Source of the DNA: Juglans regia
Taxonomy: Eukaryota; Streptophyta; Magnoliopsida; Fagales; Juglandaceae
NCBI RefSeq assembly: GCF_001411555.2
Contig: NC_049909.1
Location: forward strand, 10,485,485-10,549,484
DNA: 64,000 nucleotides
Direction: 5' to 3'
A program made the translations under genes and the position numbers. The notes under the pieces are model-generated. The model made no database searches. It was not told the origin of the DNA and saw only the letters and a program-made list of their open reading frames with translations. Shown piece by piece: positions 11,661 to 24,153 of the stretch (within the stretch, counting starts at the first letter, position 1; every line of letters starts with the position of its first letter).

Positions 11661-14282
11661 TGTAACGCCCCGTCCCCGAGGGTCTGGAGAGTTAACTCAT
11701 ATCACTTAAAAATCATTTTCCTTCCATATAGTACATATTCTAATTTTTCTCTATCGCACAAAATACTCATATATTTACATCAATTACTCCAGAATAACTA
11801 TTCTAAGACAATACAAAATTTAATATAAACATCAATCTCCCAACAAATCACATCATCAGAGCACAACAAGCTTACTGAATGAAAATCCTCAATACCCATA
11901 TAAACATTCTATGCTTAAACATCATTCTTAACTCTTCTCACCCATGCTCCATATCCTTGATCCTCAACTGAAACATTCAAATCATCTGAAAAATATTGTG
12001 GAGATAAGGGGTGAGTTATCAACAACTCAGTAAGCAGAGAACATATACTAGCATGTAAACATGAGCCTTTTCAGAAAGTTCAATATGCAGAAACAAAACA
12101 TTTTATTTTTATATGCAGATCTCAAAAAAACGTGTTATCAGAAAATCAGAGCGACTTTTCAAACATTTCATACTCAAGTCAACAATTCATATTTGAGGAT
12201 CCATTTCATATTCAAAAACGCTTTGGCATAACATAACTGAACATCTTCATCTTATCATATCATATCATATACCATGTTTAACCCCCGTGGTAGGGTTGTG
12301 CTATCCCCGGTGGCCAAACCAGGCAGTATCATGTGGTGAACTTCCCCTTTTTCAATCTCGGAGCCCCGAGTGTGCACACAGGAAAGAACACGTAAAAAGA
12401 CCACTTTGTTTCCAAAGTGGGTGCACTCATATCATATCATGGTGGTACCAACCATATCACATGAACAGTATCATCATATCAGAACCATATTCAGAACAGA
12501 TAAGTATGCCAAAGTTTTATCATATCCATATCATATCAAAACACGTGCGAAACATATTCATATCATTTCTATTTGATCAAAAACAGATCCAAATCATTTC
12601 ATATCACATGCATAAAAATTTCAATGATATCATATTCGCTCTTTTGCATATTTCAGAAACATGTCAAATATTGCTCATGTCTACACATTTCATGTCAAAA
12701 ACATTTCTTTTCTCTTTCATACGTATCTCATGAGGGAATGCAAAACATATACTGAGGTTGGTTTTCACTTTTTCTTTTTAAAACAACATGCACATTTTTA
12801 CAAACCAACCTTAGTTCATTTTTTTTTTTATGCAAATCTAGCATAGGAACCCCGCTTACCTGGACGACTTAACTTTTCCAGAATTTTCCTCAAATATGTC
12901 AAGTCGACTATAAATCGTCACCTATAAAGATAATCACGTAATTTCCGTAAGTTTCCAATCAATCGTGTATTTCGATATTTAAGCCTAAGCTTCCTAAATA
13001 ACCTATTTTAAATTTCTCAAAACTTAAAACCTTCATAATCCCAAAATATATCATCACTTTCTAAAATCACCAATATCCGCCACAACCCACGTCATACACA
13101 AAACACCAATATTTAAACCTGAACCGCCAACAAATCTCATAGTCTAAACCAATCATACTAACAACTCCATCATCCAATCCAATCAACCCCGTTACTCCTC
13201 GGACTCAGTCCGGCAAAACCAATCAGCAATTAAATACAATGTAATGTGCTAGTGTAAAAATACATTAAATTCACAAGAATTATTTGAAAAATACTTACAA
13301 TGCTATATAATAATTTCTGGAGGATCACGGAGGCGCAAGAAATGGAAAAACAGCTACGGAACAGTGCAAAATACACTGTGGCCGTGGGTCACAGATACCC
13401 ACTTTTCAACGGGTGCAAACGAAGACCCGAGATTGATAGGATAGGGCCTAGGGATGTCGGTGAAGCTAGTGGTGGTGATGGTTGGCCGTGGGTAGCGGCG
13501 CAAAGGGTGGTTTAAGGCCAAAAATACCCAAAACGGAAATGGAGTTGGATGTGTTTCACCGGTGACGGATCGGAGATGGGGTTGGGTCCAATGGGTTGCT
13601 TGGAGGTCGAGGATGATGTGGTGAAGAAATGGTGGCCGGAGGTGGCGCGACGGCGGCGCTGGAGTGAAGAGAACGCCGCGGCTTGGTATGGTGCGTGGGG
13701 GCTATTGGCGGCGAGTTAGAGGCTGAGATTGGTGGGGTGGTGTCGCCAGCCGATGGGGGAGGCAATGGACTGGGCGGTGTCGGGCACGGCAGCGCGGTGG
13801 TGGTGGGCTGGGCGGACGAAAAAGACGCACGGGAGAGAGGGAGGGGGCTGGGTCGCGCGGGAGTGCAGTGGAAGAAAGAAAAAGAAAGAAAAGAAAGAAG
13901 AAAAAGAAAAAGGAAGAAAAAGAAAAGAGAAAAGAGAAAATGTAGAGAAAGAAATGAGGTCCAATCCTCACATCTTGGATCACAAAAAAATGATCTAACG
14001 GAAACGATTTTAAAATAGCAAGTGAAATAAAATAATTCAAACCCAGTGATTAAAATGAAAATAAATAATTAAACCCAACAACAAGTTAATTTAATTCGAG
14101 AAGAAATTTAAACACATAACAATAATTAATTTAAAGAAAGCACTTCAAAAAATAATTTTCGTAAACTAAAAATCATAAAAATAGCCTAATTAAAAATCTA
14201 ATAATTTTAAAACAAGAGAATAAATTATGAATCAATAAAAATAATTCCTTCATTAAAATACACTAAAATACGGGGTGTTACA
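11661..14282 (-). mobile_element. S2: solo gypsy LTR (reverse), TSD GTTAT
   Basis: A 2.62-kb LTR, TGTAACGCCCCGTCCCCG ... ACGGGGTGTTACA, flanked by GTTAT at 11656-11660 and 14283-14287. In its own (minus) direction it starts TGTAACACCCCGTATTTTAG. It has a CpG-rich block at 13430-13870, a GTAAGTATTT site near 13290, the CGGACTCAGTCCG hairpin at 13200-13212, a donor-like site (boundary 12859), the stem-loop at 12013-12028 and an acceptor-like end (boundary 11986). Its insertion point is inside the Copia-B RNase H, and taking out the LTR plus one TSD rejoins that domain with a single-base frame shift remaining. Confidence 0.9.
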
Positions 14283-15760
14283 GTTATAATATGGTTTTGT
14301 ACTCTACCAATAGTAACAGTACTATCACAATGAATTAAAATGGGTGGAACGAGTTTTTCCCATAAGGGAATCTCATGTAATAAATCTCTCAACCAGTTTG
14401 CTTTTGCACTTACTAAAGCTAATGCTATAAGCTCAGCTTCAATGGTTAAGTTAGCAATAATCGTTGGTTTTTTAGACTTCGAACATACAACACCACCACC
14501 CAAAGTACAAATATAACAAGTAGTTGAAAGAGAATCACCTGACAAGGTATTCCATTCGGCATCACTAATGCCTTCGAGTACAACATGATACCTTTTATAA
14601 AACAAACCATAACGTTTTGTACCGAATAAATATTTCATTATCCTATCCATTGCATACCAATAATGGTCTCTTCGAGGCTTGGTAGTAAATTTACTAAGTA
14701 CTCCTACCGCATAAGCAAGGTCAGGTCTAGTACAATCAGTCGCATAACATAAACTCTCAATCATGCTAGCATATTACTTTTGATTAATCATATCATCATC
14801 ATTTTCAATAGAAAATAAATGGACACTAGAATCAAAAGGAGTAACAAAATGTTTGCATCCAACATTATTGTATTTCTTTAATAATTTTTTATGTAATGCG
14901 ATTGATCAAGAAAAATAAAATTAGCCTCACCAACATATCAAAATGATTACTAAGCATGTTTTTAGTTTCATCTATGACATGCAAATTAGAACTAAATATC
15001 AATAAATCATCCACATATAGGCTAATAATAACAAGTCAATTTTCTCAAGATTTATGATAAATACATTTATTACTTTTGTTTGACTTATAGCTATTCGCGA
15101 TCATGCAAGAGTCAAATTTATCATGACATTGTTTAGGGGTCTGCTTTATGCCATATAGAGATTTTGTCAACTTACACACTTTGCTTTCTTAGCCAAGCTC
15201 TACAAAGCCTTCGGGTTGATCCATATAAATTTTTTCATCTAGGTCCCCATTTAAAAAAATTGTTTTAACATTCATTCGATGAATTTTTAAATTATAAATT
15301 GCTGCAATGACAATCAATAATCTAATGGATGTTATTCTTGTAACTGAAGAAAAATTGTTAAAAAAATCAAGGTTGGCTTTTTGTTTAAAACCTTTTGCGA
15401 CTAGCCCAACCTTGAATTTTTCAATTGTTCCATCTGGTCTAAATTTTTTCCTAAGAACCTATTTACACCCTATCCTTTTGCAACCTAGTGGCAATTCAAC
15501 TAATTTCTAGGTTTTGCTAGAAAATAGTAAATTCATCTCATCATCCATAGCCTCTTTCCAAAATACAGAATCAAGTGATGCTAAAACTTCTTGTAAAGTA
15601 TTTGGATTTTCCTCCATATTATAAATATAATAGTCGGGACCAAAATACTTTTCAATTCTAGCTCTTCTACTCCTTAATTCAAAATTTTCTTCATTTCTAG
15701 AGTAGAAGAACTAGTTTCAGAAAAGATATTTTGTCTAAATTCTTGACCTGCCATATTTTT
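14283..15760 (-). pseudogene. Copia-B reverse transcriptase and RNase H
   Basis: Minus-strand copia RT/RNase H. The segment 14225-14764 is open and shows TRPDLAYAVGVLSKF, then GISDAEWNTLSGDS, TIEAELIALALVSAKANWL and HCDSTVTIGRVQN, the usual RNase H order. The RT catalytic box LYVDDLL is readable near 15000-15022. Between 14770 and 15760 there are many stops and frameshifts, so the RT is heavily decayed. The RNase H continues at 11655 after S2. Confidence 0.82.
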
Positions 15761-16281
15761 TTATTTAAAAGGAAATTTTTCTTCAAAAAAAATTGCATCT
15801 CCTGATTCAAAAATAACTTTTTTTTCAATATTAAAAAATCTATAGGTTATGCTATTTTTTACATATCCAAGAAAGAGACAAGTGGTAGTTCTAACACCTA
15901 ATTTGGGCCTTTTAGGATCTGTTAGCATTAAAAAATTCAAACAACCCCAAACTTTAAAATATCTCAAATTTGGCTTATACCCTGTCCATAATTCAAAAGG
16001 TATAGCTTTTGAATTTTTGTAAGGCACCCTATTTAAAACAAGACAAACAGTCAAAACCGCTTCACCCAATAAACTTAAGGGAATGCCTGAATCAATAAGC
16101 ATAGCATTCATCAACTCAATCAACGTTCTATTTTTTCTTCCAGCCACACCGTTAGATGCAGGTGAGTATGGTGCAATAGTTTCATGTATAATTCTCAATG
16201 ACTGAACAAAAGTATTAAACTCATTTGAATCATACTTGCTGCCTCTATTACTTCTAAATCTTTTAATTTTTCTACCAAATT
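15761..16281 (-). pseudogene. Copia-B integrase, C-terminal part
   Basis: Open minus-strand segment encoding the second half of the copia integrase core. The second catalytic Asp region reads RSNRGSKY where the family has SDNGGEF. The Glu region reads NGVAGRKNRTL where the family has ..NGVAERKNRTL. Two of three catalytic acidic residues are therefore lost. The GKP-like part (LRYFKVWGCLNFLM) follows. The left half of the domain is at 24154-24331; Copia-C lies between. Confidence 0.87.
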
Positions 16282-16747
16282 TGTTATAAAAGGTGTCAAC
16301 CATTTAGAGCAAAGTACATGAGCACATGGCTACACATGTGGAAAGACTCAAGTACTGGCTTATTTATAGGAAAACAGAAACACATTCTATTATGTTACAA
16401 CTTAAGTTTATAAATAGAGGCCTTCATTTGTACTTGAAGCATTGCATTCAATACAGAAAATAGAAGAGAGAAACAGAGAGAACAATATGTGCAAGGCTCC
16501 AAGAAAGAGAGGTGTGTATGAGAGAGTGTTCTTGTAATCTCAAGACTTGTATTTTGATCATCAATCAATAAAAGTCTCTTCACTGCTGCTGCCGTGGATG
16601 TAGATCACTAGGATCGAACCACGTAAATTCTTTTTGTGTTCTTTACATTTCTCTTATGTGTTCTTTACAAGTTCTTTATAACTTCATTACAAATCTTGGC
16701 ATCTGAGTTGGAAGCATTAACACAGTAAGCAACTAAGAGTTACAGCA
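16282..16747 (+). repeat. Copia-C 5' LTR
   Basis: 466 bp, starts TGTTATAAAAGG and ends GAGTTACAGCA. It matches the 3' LTR over its whole length, and the LTR end is fixed by the AAATT TSD of the partner LTR. TATAAATAGAGG near 16411 is a strong TATA box. The stretch CAATCAATAAAAG near 16562 resembles a polyadenylation signal. Confidence 0.92.
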
Positions 16748-16749
16748 AG

Positions 16750-16763
16750 TGGTATCAGAGCTG
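16750..16763 (+). promoter_or_regulatory. Copia-C primer-binding site
   Basis: TGGTATCAGAGCTG two bases after the 5' LTR, matching 12 bases of the initiator-tRNA-Met complement. Confidence 0.9.
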
Positions 16764-16771
16764 AGGTTCAT

Positions 16772-18070
16772 ATGGGAAATGCCAAGTTCGATGTAGAGAA
16801 GTTCAATGGAAAAAATGATTTTGGGTTATGGAGGATCAAGATGAGAGCTCTTCTAGTTCAGCAGGGCCTTCAGGATGCACTTCTTGGTGAAAAGAACATG
16901 AGTTCTTTGTCTGAAAAAGTAAAAACTAAGATCTTGTAGAAGGCCCACAGCACTCTAATTCTTTCCCTTGGTGACAAAGTCTTGAGAGAGGTTGCCAAGG
17001 AAGAGACAGCTGCAGGGGTTTGGCTAAAGTTAGAAAGCCTCTATATGACCAAATCCTTGGCAAATCAACTCCACAAGAAGACTAAGCTTTACACCTTTAA
17101 AATGACCCTAGGTATGTCTATGGAAGAACATCTTGATGAGTTTAACAAGATCATCTTGGATCTTGCAAACATAGACGTTAAAATTGATGATGAGGATCAA
17201 GCTATTCTGTTACTAAGTTCTTTAGACACCTCATATGCAAATCTTAAAGAGACTATAATGTATGGTAGAGAAAGCTTGACCTTAGATGAAGTGCAGTCTA
17301 TCTTGCACTCAAGAGAATTGCAAAACAAGGCTGACACAAAAACAAAAACTGGGGAAGGTTTGATAGTATGGTGTAGAGTAGAAAAACAAAGTCACAAGGG
17401 AAGGAATAACAAATCAAGGTCAAAATCAAAAGGGAAACAACTCAAGTGTTTTGTATGCCACAAAGAAGGGCACTTTAAAAGAGACTGCCCTAAGAGGAAA
17501 CAAAATTCTAGAAACAAACCTAAGGGAGAAGGAAATGCTACTGTTGTATTAGATGGAATGGAATGGATCTTAGACTCAAGGTGTTCATTTCACATGTGCC
17601 CCTCGAAATCATGGTTTGAAACTTTCACTGAAATAGATGCAGGGCAGGTGATCCTTGGAAACAACAAGACCTGCAAGATTCTAGGAATAGGGTCAGTCAG
17701 ATTAAAGCTACATGATGGTATGGAGGGGCTACTGAAAGAAGTAAGGTACATAACAGAGTTAAAGAGAACTTTAATTTCTCTTGGGATGCTTGATCATTCT
17801 GGCTGCACCTTCAAGTCAGAATCAGGGGTATTAAAGGTGACAGGGGGATCTTTAATAATAATGGAAGGCATCATAAAAAATGGCCTCTATACACTAATAG
17901 GGAAAACAATATATGGGGAGGCATCATCTGTTCATATCAAAATGGATGACATGGCTGCGCTGTGGCACAAGAGACTGGGGCATGTCAATGAAAGGGGTCT
18001 TCAAGAGCTTCAGAAGCAAGGCTTGTTAGGTGAGAAAAAATTGGGAGAACTACTATTTTGTGAAGATTGA
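16772..18070 (+). pseudogene. Copia-C gag, protease and pre-integrase
   Basis: Starts with ATG 16772, just after the primer-binding site (MGNAKFDVEKFNGKNDF, the usual TNT1/Tork-type gag start). A TAG at 16937-16939 interrupts codon 56. The rest is open to 18070: UBN2-type gag (LANQLHKKTKLYTFKM ... SLDTSYANLKETI), a basic linker, and an intact zinc knuckle CFVCHKEGHFKRDC near 17447-17490. The protease motif reads WILDSRCSFHM, where the family has LDSGCS, so the catalytic-loop Gly is Arg. A pre-integrase motif LWHKRLGHVNERG follows. A frameshift near 18060 breaks into the integrase. Confidence 0.9.
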
Positions 18071-18760
18071 ATACTTGGAAAATCCACAAGGACCAGTTTC
18101 AAGCCTACAGTCCATCACACCAAACATGTTCTGGACTATATCCATTCAGACTTGTGGGGACCTGCAAGGGTTAGTTCCCATGGTGGAGGAAACTATTTTT
18201 TATCCATCATAGATGACTACTCGAGAAAGGTATGGATTTATATTCTTAAAAACAAAAGTGATACATTTGTTAAGTTTAAGGAATGGAAAGCTTTAGTTGA
18301 AAACCAAGTGGGAAGGAAGGTGAAAAAACTCAGGACTAGAGTTCTTATCAAAGGAGTTTAACACTTTCTGTCCAAAGGAGGGGCTGGCTAGGCACAAAAT
18401 AGTGAGAGAAACCCCTCAACAAAATGGTCTAACTGAAAGAATGAACAGGACCATTTTGGAGAGGGTAAGGTGCCTGCTATCAAACTCAGGCTTGCCAAAA
18501 TCATTTTGGGCAAAAGCTACTGCTACAGCAGTAAATTTGATAAATAGAAGTCCCTCATCAGCAATTGATTTCAAGACCCCTCAAGAAATATGGTCAGGAA
18601 AACCCTCAAGGTATGACTACTTGAGAGTATTTGGCTGTGTTGCCTATGCTCATTCAATAATAGACAAGCTTGAACCTCGAGCACTCAAGTGCATCTTTGT
18701 CGAGTGTCCAAAAGGGGTCAAAGGCTACAAATTGTGGGTTGATGAACCTGGGAAATAGAA
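18071..18760 (+). pseudogene. Copia-C integrase
   Basis: Integrase core in pieces: the first catalytic region (SDLWGP-like, near 18145), GNYFLSIIDDYSRKVWIY, then loss of the second Asp region around 18335-18360 by a frameshift or deletion. ETPQQNGLTERMNRTILE carries the Glu. The C-terminal region PSRYDYLRVFGCVAYAH and the GYKLW motif are near 18600-18740. A TAG at 18756 ends the frame. Confidence 0.88.
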
Positions 18761-20064
18761 GTGTATGATTAGTAGGGATGTGACCTTCAATGAACAACAA
18801 ATGGCTCAAGTACAAAAAGAAACAACGGAAATAACACAGAACCTTGTTTCTGACAGTATGCAACTTGAGGTGGAGCAAGGAGAAACCACACCAATTTAAC
18901 TGGATGATCAAGTTGGAAAAATTGAAGAATCAAGCTCAGATGACAGAAATCAAGGTGGTGTAAATTCTTATAACCTGGTAAGAGACAGGCAAAAGAGAGT
19001 CATCAAGCCACCTCAGAGATATGGCCATGCTAAATTGACTACATTTGCTTTGATAGTTGCTGAAGAGGTAGTGGAATTTGATCCAAGATCCTATCAAGAA
19101 GCCATGGGGAGTAAGGAGGCTGATAAATGGTTACTTGCAATGCAAGAGGAAATGGAGTCTCTGAACAAAAATAAAACATGGGTACTGGTTACTAAACCAG
19201 AGAAACAAAAATTGATAGGGTCTAAGTGGATTTATAAGAGGAAAGAAGGGATACCAGGGGTTGAGGGTCCAAGGTATAAAGCAAGAGTGGTAGCCAAGGG
19301 GTTTACACAGAGAGAAGGGATTGATTACAATGAAATCTTTTCTCCAATGGTCAAACACACCTCCATAAGGCTACTGCTTGCATACACTGCTTATGAAGAC
19401 TTGCACTTGGAACAATTGGATGTAAAAACAGCCTTCTTACATGGAGACCTCGATGAGGTCATATACATGCAGCCACCAGAAGGGTATTCGAATGAAATCA
19501 ACAGCAATCAGGTGTGTTTACTCAAGAAATCCTTACATGGACTTAAACAGTCCCCTATGCAATGGTACAAAACGTTTGATTCACACATAATTGAAAATGG
19601 TTTCAAAAGAAGTGGGTATGATAGCTGTGTGTATTACAAGAAAGTTGGGAAAGTCTTAGTATATCTACTGTTGTATGTTGATGACATGCTAATAGCATGT
19701 AAAGACTCAAAACTGATTGAACAAGTCAAGTGCATTCTGAAGTTAGAATTTGAAATGAACGAACTAGGGCCTGCAAAGAGAATCTTGGGAATGGAAATAG
19801 TAAGAGATAGGGAGAAAAGGCTACTCTACTTATCATAAAGGGCATATATCTCAAAGGTTCTTAAGAGTTTTGGCATGGATCATTTAAAATCTATAAGCAC
19901 TCCCATGGGGCAACACTCAAAATAGTCAGTAGCACAAGCTCCTCAAACAAGTAAAGAAATAGAGTTTATGCATAAAATACCTTATGCTAGCATGGTGGGA
20001 ATTGTAATGTACTCTATGGTCTGCTCTAGACCTGACTTAACATATGTTGTTAGCATAGTCAGCA
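18761..20064 (+). pseudogene. Copia-C reverse transcriptase
   Basis: RT domain, open from 19035 to 19838 (267 codons). It shows EADKWLLAMQEEMESLNKN, then KLIGSKWIYKRKEG, ARVVAKGFTQREGIDYNEIF, LDVKTAFLHGDLDEVIYM and the intact catalytic LLLYVDDMLIA near 19665. Two stops follow at 19836 and 19924. The RNase H start (YSMVCSRPDLTYVVSIV) runs directly into S3 at 20065. The tail resumes at 23044 and, with S3 and one TSD removed, the reading frame is continuous across the join. Confidence 0.9.
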
Positions 20065-23043
20065 TGTAACGCCCCGTTCCTGGAGGTCCGGAGAGTTAAC
20101 TCTTAATACCTAAAATCAACTTAAATAGTACAACTATAAAATCCAAAAAATCCAATAAAATATTAATCAATTTAATCAATCCAAATATCTAAGTTCCTCC
20201 ATGGGGACAATAAAGAAAATCTCAATAACATAAATTAAAAACTCTCCAAAACTCAAAATTATCCTTAACTCATCAAATCAAAATACCCGAAAAATAAAAT
20301 TAGTTTACTAACTACGACTCCTTGTACCCTCAAGCACTTATTCCACTATGATCATCACACCTGCTAAAACTTCATACTCTTGTTCTCCAGCTGAACCATC
20401 AAAATTATCTAAAAAATATATGGAGATAAGGGGTGAGTTATCAACAACTCAATAAGCAGAGAACATATATCAGTGTGTAAACATGAGCATTTACAGAAAT
20501 CAGAATGCAGAACAAAACATTTTCATTTTTAGAGTGCGGAAGCAAAACATGTTATCAAAATATCAGAGCGAAGATTTAGAAATAATTTCATTCAAAAATA
20601 TTCTTTCGCATAGCAAAAATGATCATCATCATCATCAGAACATCATATCAGAATAGAGGCCATGTACAACCCCCGTTGTAGGGTTGTGCATCTGCGGATA
20701 GCCAAGCAGAATATAAATCACTCTGTCACCAAGGTGTGCACTCAAAACAGAGACCACTACTATAACCCGTGGCAGGGTCGTATCCACTATTATTACCTGT
20801 GGTTGGGCCGTATCCACTATTATAACCCGTGGTTGGGCGGTATCCACTACTGTAATCCATGGTTGGGTCGTATGCCACTATTATCACCCATGGCAGGCCG
20901 TAACTGAATAGAGCGGAAACATAATCAAATTGAAAATCAGAGAGTATGCACAAATTTCATATTCGCTCTCTTTTTCAAAGTTTAAAAACAGAATGTCAAA
21001 AATAAGCTCATGTCTACACCAGTCATGATAGAAAATAATTTCTTCTAAAACAGAATCTCATGAGTAATGCAGAACAAATAATTGAGGTAGTTCAAATTTC
21101 TTTTCAAAATCAAATATGTATATTTTTCAAAAATAACCTTAGCTCATTTTATTTTAATGCAAAGTCTAGTATAGGAACCCTGCTTACCTGGACTTAGCTT
21201 TTTTGGAATTTCCTTCAAAATGTCGAACAATAATTAATCGTCACCTATAAAATAATCACGTAATTCTCGTAAATTTTCAATTAATCTCATATTTCGATAT
21301 TTAAACCTAAGCTTCTAAAATAATCTATTTAATTCCTCAAAACCTAAAATTCTCATAATTTCCAAAATATCCTCATTCTCTAAGATAAGTACTAGTAAAA
21401 ATTTCATAAAAAAAAATAGCTTTAATCATAATTTAAATGTTCAAAATAAAATTACACACTTACTATAAAAATAATTTGATACCAATAGTACAAAATAAAC
21501 ATCCTATTTATTATTGAAAACAAATTATAAAGTTTAATACTAGATAATATAATTATTCCAGAATATTTTAGAATAAACCATAACTATTTTTAAATAGACT
21601 AAATCATATGTAAAGTGAAAAAAAAAAAAAAAAACAACATTACACCAATATTATTTGCTCTTAAAAATAAATCTTTACTTAAATAATATGTTAAAATACT
21701 TAAGTGATTTTATGTAATCCTAATTATATAAGAGTGTACTAATACATAATAAAAGTTTAAAAGCCCAGTAATATAACATGTAGTAAAGGGTATTACGGTA
21801 ATTTCATTTAATTCTTTGCAAACCAACAAAACTTGCGTAAAACAATTAAAACTGCATGGCAGGGCTTACACAAGGAGAATTCACGCGGCAGCATGCAATG
21901 GCTAGACTAGGTAGGCAGTGGTGACGCGGTTGGAGAGTAGGCGTGCGGCGGAGATGCTGTCAAGCTTGGCTAAGCACGAGAGAGGGAGAAAATGGAGAGT
22001 GAGAGAGCAAGGGCCACAGCGTGTGGAAAGGAACAAAATTAGACCGTGAGACGGGAAGGAGGCATGCGATGGAGGCTCATCGAGAGAAGTGGAGCTGCGA
22101 CGGAGTTAGGCGGGCGCACTAGTGGTGGTGGGTAATGCGTCAATGCACTGGAAGAGAGAGAGAGTGAGAAAGAGAAACACGGTGAGAGAGAAACAAAGTC
22201 ATGAAAGAAAGAGTGAAACACGGCGTTTGCATGGAGGTGTTACCAAGAGAAAGGGCGGTGGTTTGAGCCGGCAGCAGTGTAGCAAGGTGGTGCAGGGTGT
22301 AGCAAGATCGGGTTATGGTCGTTTCCATCGAGGACAGTGGTTGAACGCATGCTTGGGAAAGAGGGTCTGGCTATGGAAGTACTCTGTTTCTTGAGGCAAA
22401 AACAGAGAGTTTTGGCTTCTTTCGGGATTTATCTGCGGGTCGCGCAGCTTCTGGTGGAGGCTTGCAGTGTTTGGTTTTGCTTGGGACTAGTGTCTTCCGT
22501 CGTGTAAGGGCCAGTCGTGTGGGTTGCGGCATGGAAGGGCTTGGCAGTGGGAGGGAGTGGTTCACGGTGGTTTGGCTTACGGTTTTGGCAAGGGTGCACG
22601 TTGTTTTGGGCTTCCGTGATGGTCTTGGACGGCAAACTGGGGTGCAAGGTTGACTCCGTGTATGGCTGATTGAAGGTGTGGTGCGGCGACAGTGGTAAAT
22701 TGAGAGAGAAGAGAGAAAAACTGAATCGGCTATTCTCGATTTTGGTTGAGGAAGATGAACGTGTAAATATATAGGAAACAACAGATAAAACCCTAGAAAA
22801 AAGAGAGACATGCGGGAAAAACAGACGTGAAACCGTGCATGTGAGGAGTTTAGGAATATTGTTTCCACGAGCTTGGGCTCTTTAGCCTAAAGTAATTTGG
22901 ACCAGATCTTGCAGGGGATTAAAGCATAGGCTTTTTCTCTAAGTTTTGGATGTCGACTCATCCTAAAAAAAAAAAAATTTACACTGGGCTTTTCATCCAT
23001 AAAACAATCGGACGCGAATTTCCTACTCGGCCCGGACGTTACA
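20065..23043 (-). mobile_element. S3: solo gypsy LTR (reverse), TSD CAGCA
   Basis: A 2.98-kb LTR, TGTAACGCCCCGTTCC ... CGGCCCGGACGTTACA, with CAGCA at 20060-20064 and 23044-23048. It has no internal domain. It keeps the shared marks: acceptor-like end (boundary 20409), stem-loop at 20435-20450, a 5x30-bp minisatellite at 20761-20905 and a donor-like TTACCTGG (boundary 21187). Its promoter-side third (21840-22700) is GC-rich and differs from the other copies, so it belongs to a separate subfamily. Confidence 0.9.
20761..20905. repeat. 30-bp minisatellite in S3 (5 units)
   Basis: Five consecutive 30-bp units of the form TATAACCCGTGGTTGGGCGG + TATCCACTAT, with a few substitutions per unit and a degenerate last unit. 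The unit corresponds to a half-unit of the 61-bp repeat in LTR2, LTR3 and LTR7. Open frames over it encode artificial 10-residue repeats. Confidence 0.95.
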
Positions 23044-23682
23044 CAGCAGATTTATGAGCAATCCTAGAAAACTCCCTTGGCAAGCAATCAAGTGGGTATT
23101 TCAGTATTTATCTACTACAGCTTGTTTGGGATTGAAGTTTGGTGGAAACTCACAAAAGGGAAGTGGAATAGAAGGGTTTGTTGACTCTGATTATGCAGGA
23201 AATATAGACACAAGGACGTCTTTGACAGGGTTTGTATTTACTGCTTTTGGAGGTGCCATCAGTTGGATGGCAAATCTACAGCCAGTAGTTGCCTTATCAA
23301 CAACCGGGGCAGAGTATATTACAATGATAGAGGCTATAAAGGAAGCTATATGGCTAAAGGGTATATCACAGTTCACTATGATAACCAGAGCACAATTCAT
23401 CTTGCTAAAAACCAGGTATACCATGAAAGAACAAAACATGTAGACATTAGGCTACACTTTGTGAGGGACATCTTTTCAGCTGGAGAGATTGTGATAGAAA
23501 AGATCCAACAGAAGAAAATCGATCTGATATGATGACTAAGTCATTGCCAACAGTCAAGTTCAGACATTGTCTAGACTTGATCAATATGGGAAATTGCCAA
23601 GCCAATTAGAAGGGATCTGCAGCAACAGTCAAAGAGGAGTAAAGGCAACTTGGAAGTTCTAAATGATTTCCAAGGTGGAGAA
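23044..23682 (+). pseudogene. Copia-C RNase H and 3' region
   Basis: Remainder of RNase H after S3: FMSNPRKLPWQAIKW, then GFVDSDYAGNIDTRTSLTGFVF, ISWMANLQPVVALSTTGAEY and, in a shifted frame, HYDNQSTIHLAKNQVYHERTKHVDIRLHFVRD. Asp and Glu residues of the catalytic set are visible (DSDYAG, TGAEY). A polypurine-rich AAGGTGGAGAA abuts the 3' LTR. Confidence 0.88.
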
Positions 23683-24148
23683 TGTTATAAAAGGTGTCAA
23701 CCATTTAGAGCAAAGTACATGAGCACATGGCTGCACATGTAGAAAGACTCGAGTACTGGCTTGTTTATAGGAAAACATAAACTCATTCTATTCTGTTACA
23801 ACTTAAGTCTATAAATAGAGGCCTTCATTTGTACTTGAGGCATTACATTGAATACAAAAAATACAAGAGAGAAACAGAGAGAACAATCTGTGCAAGGCTC
23901 CAAGAAAGAGAAGTGTTTATGAGAGAGTGTTCTTGTAATCTCAAGACTTGTATTTTGATCATCAATCAATAAAAGTCTCTTGACTGTAGCTGTCGTAGAT
24001 GTAGATCACTAGGATTGAAACACGTAAATTCTTTTTGTGTTCTTTACATTTCTTTTATGTGCTATTTACAAGTTCTTTATAACTTCATTACAAATCTTGG
24101 CATCTGAGTTGGAAGCATTAACACAGTAAGCAACTCAGAGTTAAAACA
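23683..24148 (+). repeat. Copia-C 3' LTR
   Basis: 466 bp, TGTTATAAAAGG ... GAGTTAAAACA, aligned with the 5' LTR throughout. It is followed by the AAATT target duplicate and the return of the minus-strand Copia-B integrase. Confidence 0.92.
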
Positions 24149-24153
24149 AAATT

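Larger units (their letters stand above)
16282..24148 (+). mobile_element. Copia-C: complete-length copia element, TSD AAATT
   Basis: A full Ty1/copia structure inserted in the Copia-B integrase. It has 5' LTR 16282-16747, PBS, gag, protease, integrase, RT, RNase H, PPT (around 23672-23682, AAGGTGGAGAA) and 3' LTR 23683-24148. The flanks are AAATT at 16277-16281 and 24149-24153. The LTRs are clearly alike but carry scattered substitutions (for example GGCTACACATGTGG versus GGCTGCACATGTAG), so this is not a very recent copy. Premature stops and frameshifts make it non-autonomous. The solo gypsy LTR S3 sits in its RT/RNase H junction. Confidence 0.93.

Noticed and set aside
20635..20953. Short frames with 10-residue repeats on both strands
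   Set aside because: They are the 30-bp minisatellite of S3 read in frame.
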